From: Flexivirga endophytica
Lineage (GTDB): Bacteria > Actinomycetota > Actinomycetes > Actinomycetales > Dermatophilaceae
Direction: 5' to 3'
Assembly: GCF_014640635.1 (NCBI RefSeq)
Contig: NZ_BMHI01000001.1
Location: 496,001 to 560,000 of the forward strand
DNA length: 64,000 nucleotides
The number at the start of each line of letters is the position of its first letter. Position 1 is the stretch's first letter. This document shows, piece after piece, positions 17,059 through 25,262 of the stretch. The position numbers were made by a program, and so were the translations under genes. The notes below the pieces were generated by a model that saw only the letters and a program-made list of their open reading frames with translations, ran no database searches and was not told the origin of the DNA.

Positions 17059-19857
17059 TCAGGTGGCGTCGACCGTGAGCTCGGCGATGGTGGTCCAGGG
17101 CTTGCCCTGCTGCTCGCTGAGCGCCTGCACCATCAGGTAGCGGGCGGTGACGGACCTCGTGAACGCCACGAACTTCGACTGGAACCCGGACGGCAGCGTG
17201 CCGGTGGCGACGGGCTGTCCCCAGGCGGTCACGTCGCGCGATGCGGCGACCGCCGGGTCGTCGGTCGCATAGACGGCATACTGCGCGATCTGACCGTTGA
17301 TGGCCCCGGGGTTGATGCCCTGCCGGGGGAGCACGCGGATGGCGCACACCGAACGCGAGGCTCCCAGGTCCACCGCGATCTCGTGCGGCAACGGGGCGTC
17401 GCCCGACGACCAACTCGTGCCCCAGAACGTCGACGGGTCGCCGTCGATGGCGTAGCGACCCGGCGAATCGTCACCGGTGGTCTCCTCGCTGTCCACCCAC
17501 AGCAGCGACTTCGGACTCTGCGGGTCGGCGGTGCACGACGTCGCGGCGGTCACCGGGCTCAGCCGGGTGTATGACGAACCCCGTTGGTGCCAGGACACGA
17601 TCACCCGCAGTGGAACGTCGCCGACGTGGCCGTCGCCCGGGACGATCGACAGGCTGACCGTCGCCGAGTCCCCGCGTGCCAGCGCTGCGATCGAGTCCGG
17701 AGTGCTGGTGACCGTCCAGCCGTCCGGGCCGTCGATGGTCACGGCCACGTCGGTGACCTTGGCCGCGGACACATTGGTGACGGTGCCCTCGACCGTGGTC
17801 TTCTTCCCGGTGACCAGGATCGGCAGGGCGTCGATGCTGACGGCCACCCCGGACCCCTTGATCTGCCATACCGTCGCAGGCTTCTCGTCCGGCAACTCCT
17901 GGGTGACGGCCTTGCCGTCGACGTGCAGCGGCAGCAGGACGATCGCGTTGGTGAGGGTGTAGCCGCCGTTCGTCTTGCGCAGCCACCACTTCTGCAGGTT
18001 CCGGCTCGAGTCGCAGCGCGTCGCCTGTGGGGCGATACCGGCGGCGGTCGGCACGCCGAGCCAGAGTTTCGTTCCGGCACCCACGACGTCCAGGCATCGG
18101 CCGGCGCCGGTCGACACCGTGTAGTAGCCGTCGTCAGTGGGGGTCAGCGTCCAGTTCTGCTGCGCGTCGGTACTTGCCGTCACCGGATCAGCGGCCCGGG
18201 CGGGCGCACTGAGCGACGCGCCAGCGGCCGTGATGGTGTAGGTGCCGGCGGCCAGCGGGCGGTAATCGACGCTCTGCCAGGCCGGCCCGTTGCCGAGGTC
18301 GTTGCCGAGCGCGCGGAACTCGGTGTAGTCCGCCACCGGGCGGGGGCTGCCCCATGTTGTCTGTGCGACGAAGCGCAACGAGTCGTGGACCTTCGCCTCC
18401 ATGGCGTTCTCGGTGTCGCCGGCGCCGTTGTCCGGCCAGACGGACAGCTTCGCGCCCAGCACCTTGCCCGGTCCTGCGGATGCGGAGACGGTCTGGCCGG
18501 CGAAGTTCCGCGGGGACCAGTTGCTCGCCCACAGCTGGGGAACGTTGGGGGAGTAGGAGCCGCGCACGAAGTACAGGCTCTGACTGGCATTCATCACGTC
18601 ATGACCGTCCGCCAGCAGATCTGCCGGTTTCCGGCCGCTGCCGGTCCAGTGCTCGACGACGATGTCCGGGTTGAGCTTGACCACGCCGGGGGTGGCCGGG
18701 ATCCCGTCGTTCCAGATGCGGAGCGTCTTGCCCTTGCTGCGAACGTAGGCGTCGACCTGGTTGATGAAGTCGATGAACGCGTCCTGCGGCGTGGCCGACG
18801 CGCCGAACTTCTTCTTGGCGTATGCCGCGATCTGCGGGTACTGCGCGTAACCCGAGCCGAGCATGTATTCGTCGGCACCCATGTGCCAGTAGGGCGTGTC
18901 GAAGACGGTCATGTATTCGTCGAAGAGCGTGGTCACCATCTTCAGCGCGGCGGGCCGGGTGATGTCGAGCCGGTCCGGTTGGGCCTCACCGGCCTCGTTC
19001 GTCAGCTGCAGCTCCGGGTACTTGTAGAGCCACGGCGACATGTGTCCGGGGGAGTTGACCTCGGCGACGATCTCGACGTGGTGGCGCTTGGCGAAAGCGC
19101 TGATCCGCTGGGCCTGCGCACGCGTGAAGTAGCCCCAGAAGTTGGCCTTCGGGTAGGCGCTGGACTTCACCTTCGTTTCCATCCACAACTGGTTCAGCTT
19201 GTAGTAGCTCATCTCTTCGATGGTGCGCTCGACATACTCGACCGACACCTGGATCTGGCAGGCGCAGATGCCGACGCCGCGCTCGCGGTACTTCGGGATG
19301 TCGGTCGCCGATCCGGCCGGGATCGATCGCGCGGTCCTGGCCTGTGTCGCCCACTGCATGACGGTTCGTGTGCCCCAGTAGAGCCCGGTCGTGGTGCGCG
19401 CCGTGATCGAGATGCCGTCGCCGACGGTAATCGTGTAGCCGTCGGTGCCGAGGTCAGCAGCGGTCGGATCCAGTTGCAGCGCAACGTCATTCGCGGTCGC
19501 CTGGCCGGTGCGCGCGACGATCGTGAAGCCGAGCACGTGCTGCAGATCGCCCGCGGCCTGCTTCGCGATGCCGGAAGCGGCGCCGGTCGCGACGAACGCG
19601 GTGGCGCGGCTGAACCTGTATGGCGTCGCGTCGCTCAGCTTCCAGTCGCGCAGGCCCGGGATGGCTCGTGGGGAGCCGTTGGTGGAGGTGGCGATGGGCG
19701 GCGCGGGGGCCCCGGCGGCTGCGGGTTCGGCGGCCGGTGCAGCCGCCGAACGTGCGCCGGCGGATGGTTCTCCCGTGGCGCGCGCCGGTAATACCCAGGC
19801 GAAGCCCAGCACGAGCGCGAACAAGGCGATGGCCAGCGAGCGGATGACGTTCCTCAT
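17059..19857 (-). CDS. secreted GH20 beta-hexosaminidase with accessory domains
   Basis: A 932-aa exported enzyme. Residues 1-31 are a Sec signal peptide ending ARA. A GH20 N-terminal domain is followed by the catalytic barrel, with the hallmark HxGADE (WHMGADEYML; catalytic Asp329-Glu330 pair) and EVNSPGHMSPW. Downstream come a ricin-like/beta-trefoil stretch (about 600-700, GRCLDVVG), a NEW3-type immunoglobulin domain (TGKKTTVEGTVTNVSA) and a C-terminal F5/8-type (CBM32) domain. It should release terminal GlcNAc/GalNAc from glycans by substrate-assisted catalysis. ATG 19857 is chosen because it begins the signal peptide; the frame runs further upstream without one. The LacI gene is divergent. 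Confidence 0.88.
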   Translation of the reverse strand: MRNVIRSLAIALFALVLGFAWVLPARATGEPSAGARSAAAPAAEPAAAGAPAPPIATSTNGSPRAIPGLRDWKLSDATPYRFSRATAFVATGAASGIAKQAAGDLQHVLGFTIVARTGQATANDVALQLDPTAADLGTDGYTITVGDGISITARTTTGLYWGTRTVMQWATQARTARSIPAGSATDIPKYRERGVGICACQIQVSVEYVERTIEEMSYYKLNQLWMETKVKSSAYPKANFWGYFTRAQAQRISAFAKRHHVEIVAEVNSPGHMSPWLYKYPELQLTNEAGEAQPDRLDITRPAALKMVTTLFDEYMTVFDTPYWHMGADEYMLGSGYAQYPQIAAYAKKKFGASATPQDAFIDFINQVDAYVRSKGKTLRIWNDGIPATPGVVKLNPDIVVEHWTGSGRKPADLLADGHDVMNASQSLYFVRGSYSPNVPQLWASNWSPRNFAGQTVSASAGPGKVLGAKLSVWPDNGAGDTENAMEAKVHDSLRFVAQTTWGSPRPVADYTEFRALGNDLGNGPAWQSVDYRPLAAGTYTITAAGASLSAPARAADPVTASTDAQQNWTLTPTDDGYYTVSTGAGRCLDVVGAGTKLWLGVPTAAGIAPQATRCDSSRNLQKWWLRKTNGGYTLTNAIVLLPLHVDGKAVTQELPDEKPATVWQIKGSGVAVSIDALPILVTGKKTTVEGTVTNVSAAKVTDVAVTIDGPDGWTVTSTPDSIAALARGDSATVSLSIVPGDGHVGDVPLRVIVSWHQRGSSYTRLSPVTAATSCTADPQSPKSLLWVDSEETTGDDSPGRYAIDGDPSTFWGTSWSSGDAPLPHEIAVDLGASRSVCAIRVLPRQGINPGAINGQIAQYAVYATDDPAVAASRDVTAWGQPVATGTLPSGFQSKFVAFTRSVTARYLMVQALSEQQGKPWTTIAELTVDAT

Positions 19858-20164
19858 CGGGAGTCCCTTGCTGTATGGCGTCGGGAATATCTCGACGCTG
19901 TGGGGCTTGACCTGCGAAGATGTGATGTTAGCGCTACGCTTTTCAACACCGCAAGGGCTGACTTCGACCGGCCGCCGGATTGCGTCCGGGAGCCGACCTA
20001 CACTCATCGCGACCCGGTTGATCTCGCCGCGTTGATCTGGCCGCGTCGATCGCGACCCGTCGATCGAGACCCGTCGATCGGGGCAAGGACCGAGACCGAG
20101 GCTCGAGATCAAGGCTCGAGATCAAGGCTCGAGATCAAGGCTCGAGCAGTGGAGGGAGGTCGAC
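19858..20164. repeat. divergent intergenic region with short tandem repeats
   Basis: A 307-bp gap between the GH20 and LacI genes. Besides the GH20 promoter it holds three tandem copies of GGCTCGAGATCAA (20100-20138, with a partial fourth to 20146), just before the lacI-type ribosome site, and two 14-bp-spaced copies of GACCCGTCGATCG (20054-20080). No gene is seen. The repeats may be regulator sites or slippage products. Confidence 0.7.
19925..19954 (-). promoter_or_regulatory. GH20 promoter with LacI-type operator
   Basis: On the minus strand TTGCGG (19949-19954) lies 18 bases before TAACAT (19925-19930), a plausible SigA promoter. The palindrome TAGCGCTA (19929-19936), with a central CG typical of LacI-family operators, overlaps the -10. 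The LacI regulator encoded divergently is the obvious candidate repressor. Confidence 0.5.
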
Positions 20165-21202
20165 ATGCCACGACCCAAACGGGATGGCGCCGCGAGCGAT
20201 CGCGCGAGGGTGTCGATGGCAGACGTTGCGCAGGCCGCCGGTGTCTCGGCGCAGACGGTGTCCCGGGTGTTGAGCGGCCAGGGGACGGTCCGTGAGGGCA
20301 CTCGAGCAGCAGTCGACGACGCCGTCCGTCGGCTCGGCTATCAGCCGAACCTCGCCGCGCGCACGCTCGCGACCGGCCGCACCCGCCGGCTCGGCATCAT
20401 CGTGACCGGGTCCAGCACGTCCCGCGTCATGGTCGAGGCCGGCGCCGAGGCAGCGACCCGGAGACTGGGATATCGGCTCACGGCGGCCGTTGTCAGCACG
20501 ACCGGCATCCGGAGTCTGCGGCGCGCGGCCGACCAGCTGCGCTCCGACGGTGCCGAGGGGATCATCGTGGCGGCACCGGTGACGGCGCGAGATCGATGGA
20601 CCCCCAAGGGTTTTCCCGTGGTGAGCCTCGATGATGCGACCGCGGGATCACCGGAGTTCGTGACGGACCAGCGCGCGATCGGCCGGATGGCGACCGAGCA
20701 CCTGCTCGAGCTCGGACATCGCACCGTGTGGTGTGTCTGCGGTCCGGCGCAGTGGCCGGAGGCGAAGGCTCGGGTGGAGGGCTGGCGGGCGGCGCTCGTC
20801 GACGCGGGCGCGCCGGTGCCCGACGTGCTGCACGGGGACTGGACCCCTGCTGAGGGATATCGGATGGGCGCGCTCATCGCGACCGACCCGTCCGTGACCG
20901 GGATCTTCGCCACCAGCGACGAGTTGGCGATCGGCGTGAGTCACGCGCTTTGGGAAGTCGGCCGCAGAGTGCCGGACGATGTCTCGGTGGTCGGCGTGGA
21001 CGACATACCGATCGCGGCGTATCTGTGTCCGCCGCTGACGACCGTGCGTCAGCCGTTCGCGACCCTGACCGATGCGGCGGTCCGGCTGCTGGTGTCGAAG
21101 CTGGACAAGAACACGCCTCCGCCACTCGGTGGCAGCGCCGACCCCGAGTCGACGCGACCGTCGTTGGTCGTCAGAGCGAGCACAGCTGCTCCGTCGCTGT
21201 GA
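20165..21202 (+). CDS. LacI-family transcriptional regulator
   Basis: A 345-aa regulator. The N-terminal helix-turn-helix is MADVAQAAGVSAQTVSRVL (about residues 18-36), followed by the hinge helix YQPNLAARTLATG, then a periplasmic-binding-protein-like effector domain with the usual VVGVDDIPIAAYLCPPLTTVRQP segment near the end. It should bind DNA as a dimer and respond to a sugar. Position divergent from the GH20 gene and the operator over that promoter suggest it controls GlcNAc-glycan use. The start ATG 20165 follows GGAGGGAGG. Confidence 0.9.
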   Translation: MPRPKRDGAASDRARVSMADVAQAAGVSAQTVSRVLSGQGTVREGTRAAVDDAVRRLGYQPNLAARTLATGRTRRLGIIVTGSSTSRVMVEAGAEAATRRLGYRLTAAVVSTTGIRSLRRAADQLRSDGAEGIIVAAPVTARDRWTPKGFPVVSLDDATAGSPEFVTDQRAIGRMATEHLLELGHRTVWCVCGPAQWPEAKARVEGWRAALVDAGAPVPDVLHGDWTPAEGYRMGALIATDPSVTGIFATSDELAIGVSHALWEVGRRVPDDVSVVGVDDIPIAAYLCPPLTTVRQPFATLTDAAVRLLVSKLDKNTPPPLGGSADPESTRPSLVVRASTAAPSL

Positions 21203-21275
21203 ATCGCTGACGGCGCCACCGGCGGCGTTCGTCATACGCCCGCGGGTGTTAGTCGACGTTGCGGGGTGGGTGAGT

Positions 21276-22769
21276 TCAGCTGTCGGGGCCTTCCGGCGGC
21301 GGTCGCGGATCGAACCGCACGAGCGCAAGATGCAGCGTCTCGTTGGTCGGTCCGGCGTATGGCGCCCAGCCCGGCGCGGCTTCGTCATCGCCGACCGCCG
21401 GGGAATAGGGGAGGAACTGCGGTCGCAACCGCGTCCCGTCCCGAGCGGTGAACGCGACACCGTCCGGTCTGCTCGGATCACCCACCATGACGAAGGCACC
21501 GCGATGGTGCTCGTCGTGGTGGAACGTGCAGAGCATGATCATCCGATCCGCGTCGGTGCGCCCACCGTCGATCCAGTGGTCGAGGTGATGGCACTCCAGG
21601 TGGTGCATCGCGAGGCAACCGGGGAATCGGCAGCCGCGATCACGGTCCTCGAGCAGTCGCCGGGTCCTCGCAGGCACGATGCGCTGGGCGCGGCCGACGT
21701 TGACCGGTTTGCCCTCGGTCTCCCAGACGGGCTGGATGACACCGTCGCACAGGACTCGGGCGCGCAGCGCCGGCGGCAGCGCGCACTGCTTGTGCAGCCA
21801 GCCCTCGCCCCTGGTGTCCAGGTGCAGGTAGACGCGGTAGCGGCTCGCACGTGCATGGCCGAGCGGCGCGCCGTTGTCCAGTGAGCGCTGGGCGACCAGG
21901 CTGATCGCCTCGCCGAACGACGCGCCCTTGTGGGATCGGGTCGCGTCGCCGAAGTTGTCACCGCAATCGGCTGCGCCAGGACGTGGGCCGCCGGCGGGTC
22001 GCGGGTTGCTCATCGTGCGGGTGTGAAGGTGGAAGAGCGTGTCCTTCGCTTCGAGCAGTGCTTGCTCGACGAGCGCGCCGATGTCGGCAGGTGCGTCATA
22101 CGACAACAGGAACCGCCCTGCGGCGTAACGCATTTCGAGGCGTGGCGGTGCGGTCGCCGGATCGAATGCGTCGGGTGCCCGGTCCTGGGCATCGTCCGTC
22201 GCGGCCTCGACCTGCTCGGCGTCATCGGCAGCATCGCCCTCGAGGACAGCGCTCTGCTCGGTGGTGCCCTCGCCGTCATCTGCGTCGGTCTCGGCAGCAG
22301 TGCCGTCGTCGTCGGGGAACTGATAGCGCGACAGGGCGCGACGCAGCTGCGTCACCGTCGTGTATGACGCGAACTCGGCCACGTCGGCGTCATACGCGCT
22401 CGGCGTGTATTTGGCGATGACCGCTGCCTGACCGAGCGTCAGTCGGCCCTCGTCGAGGAGGCGTCGCATGGTGGGCAGATCGGACGCCCGACGTGCGATG
22501 CGGACGATGTCGTGCGCGCAGGACCAGGTCAACCCCGCGTATGCCGTCAGCCAGTGCTCGGGTGACTTCAGCCCGGCGCCGCACCACAGCTCCTCGGCCA
22601 GCACCCGTCGTGTCAGTCGCACCAGTCGGGTGTGACCGTCGTTGAGCTGGGCGCTGATCACGGCCAGCTCATCGCGCGCGACGGACATCGCGGCGTCGCT
22701 GCCGGACGGCGCCCAGCGACCGACGCCGGAGGCCGACTCCGTGAGAATCGTCGCGCGTTCTTCGATCAT
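21276..22769 (-). CDS. DUF222/HNH endonuclease-domain protein (13E12 family)
   Basis: A protein of about 497 aa with an N-terminal DUF222 helical domain and a C-terminal HNH motif (RGCRFPGCLAMHHLECHHL, then CTFHHDEHH). Such proteins occur in many copies in actinobacterial genomes, and some are thought to be mobile; the physiological role is unknown. The HNH residues look intact. ATG 22769 (MIEERA) is used; a TTG four codons upstream is the alternative. An acidic low-complexity linker (EDGEGTTEQSA region) separates the domains. Confidence 0.85.
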   Translation of the reverse strand: MIEERATILTESASGVGRWAPSGSDAAMSVARDELAVISAQLNDGHTRLVRLTRRVLAEELWCGAGLKSPEHWLTAYAGLTWSCAHDIVRIARRASDLPTMRRLLDEGRLTLGQAAVIAKYTPSAYDADVAEFASYTTVTQLRRALSRYQFPDDDGTAAETDADDGEGTTEQSAVLEGDAADDAEQVEAATDDAQDRAPDAFDPATAPPRLEMRYAAGRFLLSYDAPADIGALVEQALLEAKDTLFHLHTRTMSNPRPAGGPRPGAADCGDNFGDATRSHKGASFGEAISLVAQRSLDNGAPLGHARASRYRVYLHLDTRGEGWLHKQCALPPALRARVLCDGVIQPVWETEGKPVNVGRAQRIVPARTRRLLEDRDRGCRFPGCLAMHHLECHHLDHWIDGGRTDADRMIMLCTFHHDEHHRGAFVMVGDPSRPDGVAFTARDGTRLRPQFLPYSPAVGDDEAAPGWAPYAGPTNETLHLALVRFDPRPPPEGPDS

Positions 22770-22870
22770 GCGTACAGTCAATCATCGAGCACCGACAACC
22801 CTCGACGTTTCGGTCTCGACAAGACTCGCGACCCTTTAATCCCGCGGGCCGGGTCTGGCAGGCTCGGCAG

Positions 22871-23374
22871 GTGACCGACATACGACCCATGGCCGAGCGC
22901 GATCGCGGCGCGGTCGTCGCGCTCGCCGACCGGTTGACAACGGGCGTTGCGCAGTGGCGTTCGCCGGATCTCGTGCTGTGTGCGGTGCGCAGTTGGGTGG
23001 CGGCCGACGTCGACGGCATGCGGGACGGGAAGGACAGGATGATGGTCTTCGTTGCGGCGGTCGGCGATCAGGTCGTGGGCTTCGTCGCGGTCGCGGAGGA
23101 CGAGCACTGGACCGGCGAGCGTGATGCCTACATCGGTGAGCTCGTAGTGCATCCCGGCAGCGAAAGGCGAGGCATCGCAACCCAGCTCGTCCGCACTGCC
23201 GAGCACTGGGCCGCGACGCGTGGTCTCCGGCGCATCAGACTGTCGACCGGCGCCGCCAACACCCCCGCACTGCGTGTGTATGACGCCCTCGGCTACCAGC
23301 GCGAGGACATCACGCTCAGCAGGAGTATCGCTGCCGCAGCTGACCCGATCCGCCCGGATGATGCGGCTGACTGA
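22871..23374 (+). CDS. GNAT-family N-acetyltransferase
   Basis: A 167-aa GNAT acyltransferase. The acetyl-CoA pyrophosphate-binding motif A is ELVVHPGSERRGIATQLV (about residues 96-113, the RRGIA core), followed by the C-terminal NTPALRVYDALGYQ motif B. The start is GTG 22871. Substrate unknown. It is divergent from the DUF222 gene and convergent with the VOC gene, whose stop is 15 bp away. Confidence 0.85.
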   Translation: MTDIRPMAERDRGAVVALADRLTTGVAQWRSPDLVLCAVRSWVAADVDGMRDGKDRMMVFVAAVGDQVVGFVAVAEDEHWTGERDAYIGELVVHPGSERRGIATQLVRTAEHWAATRGLRRIRLSTGAANTPALRVYDALGYQREDITLSRSIAAAADPIRPDDAAD

Positions 23375-23388
23375 CGCCACCAATGCCG

Positions 23389-24153
23389 TCAAACGCTGTG
23401 CACCTGGATCTGCTGGCCGTCGGGGTCGGTGATCGTGACGAAGTCGCCGAACTCCGATTCGTTGAGCTTCGCCGCCGCACCCGCGGACTCGGCGCGCTGG
23501 ACGATCTCCGGTAGGGGAGCGGTCGTCTCGAACGTCAGCTGTATGGCGAAAGGCCCTGGCACGATGGGAAGTTCGTCGGTGTAGGGGTAGTGCAGGCCGA
23601 CGGATCCGCCGGCGTCGGGGAGCGCGAGCTGCGTGAAGTGTGGGTCTGCCTCCCCGACCAGTGAGAAGCCGAGTGACTCCAGCAGTCGCCGGTCATCCGT
23701 CTGGTCCGCGACGAAGCGGATCGGCGTGACTCGTAGGTCACCGGCCTCCGGTCCCGACTCGACGCCGGTGCTCGAGTAGCCGTAGAGATCGTCGGACCGG
23801 CCGTTGATGGTCAGCTCCTCTCCGTCGACGGTGATCGTGATCGCCCGGCCGTAGGCCTCGTCATACACCATCGACTCGTCGGGATGATCGGCGTTGCCGA
23901 AGCCGCTGGCGACGAGTTGCCGCGCCAGCGCGTCGAGTTCGGTCTCCTCGAAGGAGAGGCACGTCTTGCCCTGCTGGGCGCCCCGATCGGAGTCAGCCGC
24001 GCTGTGCAGCGCGACGGTGCCGGCGCGACCGGCGAGGACGACCCAGCCGCCCTTGTCGCTGGTGATGCTGACCGACAGGCCGAGCGCGGTCAGCAGCCGC
24101 GTCATGTCGTCGATGTTGTCGGTGAAACGCAGTCGTTGCACGGTGAGGCTCAT
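23389..24153 (-). CDS. VOC-superfamily (glyoxalase-fold) protein
   Basis: A 254-aa protein made of two vicinal-oxygen-chelate repeats: the first starts with [21 protein letters not shown] and the second with [20 protein letters not shown]. Each ends with typical beta-strands ([17 protein letters not shown] at the C-terminus). Family members are metal-dependent lyases, dioxygenases or resistance/binding proteins, so the exact activity is open. Its ATG overlaps the stop of the upstream ribbon-helix-helix gene (ATGA), so the two are translated together. Confidence 0.8.
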   Translation of the reverse strand: MSLTVQRLRFTDNIDDMTRLLTALGLSVSITSDKGGWVVLAGRAGTVALHSAADSDRGAQQGKTCLSFEETELDALARQLVASGFGNADHPDESMVYDEAYGRAITITVDGEELTINGRSDDLYGYSSTGVESGPEAGDLRVTPIRFVADQTDDRRLLESLGFSLVGEADPHFTQLALPDAGGSVGLHYPYTDELPIVPGPFAIQLTFETTAPLPEIVQRAESAGAAAKLNESEFGDFVTITDPDGQQIQVHSV

Positions 24154-24314
24154 CGGGTCGCTCCTTCGGACAGGTAGTCGCGCAGCGCCTGCTCGACGAG
24201 CGCTGACAGGCTCAGGCCGTCGTCGATCGCGCGGTGCTTGACGTCACGGATCAGGTCGTCGGGCAGATAGACGTTGAACTGCGCCTTGCTGCTCACTTTG
24301 TCGTTTGCTTGCAT
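24150..24314 (-). CDS. small ribbon-helix-helix DNA-binding protein
   Basis: A 54-aa protein below usual ORF cut-offs. It reads with a [18 protein letters not shown] beta-strand-helix start and a [16 protein letters not shown] second helix, the CopG/Arc ribbon-helix-helix pattern. It overlaps the VOC gene by 4 bp. The start ATG 24314 sits 6 bases after a -10 element, so the message is probably leaderless. A near-perfect palindrome covers the start codon and fits autorepression. It could be an antitoxin-like regulator, but the partner is a VOC protein, not a known toxin. Confidence 0.75.
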   Translation of the reverse strand: MQANDKVSSKAQFNVYLPDDLIRDVKHRAIDDGLSLSALVEQALRDYLSEGATR

Positions 24315-24350
24315 GCTAGCAATCTAGAGATTGTCGGGCGGTCGCGTCAA
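24305..24350 (-). promoter_or_regulatory. leaderless promoter and palindromic operator of the RHH-VOC operon
   Basis: On the minus strand TTGACG (24345-24350), an 18-base spacer and TAGATT (24321-24326) form a good SigA promoter. The ATG begins 6 bases after the -10, giving a leaderless mRNA. The 18-bp palindrome TTGCTWGCATGCWAGCAA (24305-24322) covers the start codon and abuts the -10. Confidence 0.65.
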
Positions 24351-24420
24351 GAGTTGTGTGGCGAACGGGCGTCGCTGCGAGCCGGCGTCGCCGGGGCCGC
24401 AGTCCCTGAAGGCGCAGCCG

Positions 24421-24951
24421 TTAGGCCCGCAGGTCCAGCACCTGGAAGACCTTGTCGAAGCGCCGGGTGGCGTCCGGGGCGACGAAATTCCGCAACCGGC
24501 CGTATTCGGCGAATCCCTCGGACAGGTAGAGCCGCTCGGCACCTTGATTGTCGCCGCGGAAGTCGATTGTGAGTTGTTCGCAGCCGGCGTCGCGGGCAGT
24601 TCGGATCAAGTCGCGCAGGATTGTCCGGCCAATGCCACGACCGCTGAAATCAGTTGCGACGGCGAGACGTTCGAGGTCGGCCTGCGGTCGGAGGGTCGTG
24701 CGCGTGTAGCGGCGCCAGTAGCCGAAGCCCACGACGGTCTCGTCGACGCGAGCGACGACGACCTGGGCTTCGGAGGGTCCCGCGTCGACGAGTGTGGTCA
24801 GCAGCTCGCCCACCTCCGTCTCGGCCGGCGGATCGGCCCAGCCCACCGCCGCGTCCGCGCGGATCAGCGTGGCGAGCAGGTTCGTCAGCGTGGTCACGTC
24901 GAACGCATCGACCACGGTGAGTCGTTCGATCCTCGGAGTGCTGTCGGACAC
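24421..24951 (-). CDS. GNAT-family N-acetyltransferase
   Basis: A 176-aa GNAT acyltransferase. Motif A is LERLAVATDFSGRGIGRTIL (the GRGIG acetyl-CoA loop, about residues 93-112), and the conserved YLSEGFAEYGRL lies near 142-153. The start is GTG 24951. It is divergent from metY and not obviously linked to methionine metabolism. The substrate cannot be predicted. Confidence 0.82.
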   Translation of the reverse strand: MSDSTPRIERLTVVDAFDVTTLTNLLATLIRADAAVGWADPPAETEVGELLTTLVDAGPSEAQVVVARVDETVVGFGYWRRYTRTTLRPQADLERLAVATDFSGRGIGRTILRDLIRTARDAGCEQLTIDFRGDNQGAERLYLSEGFAEYGRLRNFVAPDATRRFDKVFQVLDLRA

Positions 24952-24998
24952 GGTGCCATTGTGCCTGGCTGCGGGGACGGGGCGGGGCGCACTTCGCC

Positions 24999-25066
24999 AT
25001 ACATAACGTCATGCCGCGTCCACAGTTAGAGACGGTTATGTATCAGGGCGTGGGCGGCGCTAGTAT
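24999..25066 (+). promoter_or_regulatory. metY promoter region with inverted repeat
   Basis: ATACATAAC (24999-25007) and GTTATGTAT (25035-25043) are perfect inverted 9-mers. A -10-like TAGTAT is at 25061-25066, placing the transcript start close to the riboswitch 5' end. There is no good -35, and the right arm occupies that place, so an activator or repressor site is likely in addition to riboswitch control. Confidence 0.45.
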
Positions 25067-25074
25067 CACGCCCA

Positions 25075-25192
25075 GGTCATGAGTGTCAGCGTCAAGCCCC
25101 GGCTCGCTGACCGGCAACCCTCCTCCGCGGTGGGGTGCCCCGGGTGAGGACCAGGCCACCGGTGCAGATCGCCGCGTGGCAAGCGCGGACAT
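25075..25192 (+). ncRNA. SAM-IV type riboswitch upstream of metY
   Basis: The leader contains GTCATGAGTG, GGCAACCCTCC and GGGGTGCCCCGGGTGA in the order I recall for the actinobacterial SAM-IV riboswitch. A nearly identical core occurs upstream of metX (43844-43985), and both are followed by GGCAAGCGCGG. It should bind S-adenosylmethionine and reduce metY expression when SAM is plentiful. No intrinsic terminator is evident before the gene, so translational control is plausible. End points are approximate. Confidence 0.85.
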
Positions 25193-25262
25193 CACGAATG
25201 TGGGTCCGCCGCCGGAGGCGGTGCGTGCCGTCTTCGGCGATAGTCGAGCACGGAAGGTCATC

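Noticed and set aside
17584-19791. 735-codon open frame on the + strand
   Set aside because: It is antisense to the GH20 gene, has Arg/Gly-rich composition typical of GC-rich shadow frames, and shows no domain or ribosome site.
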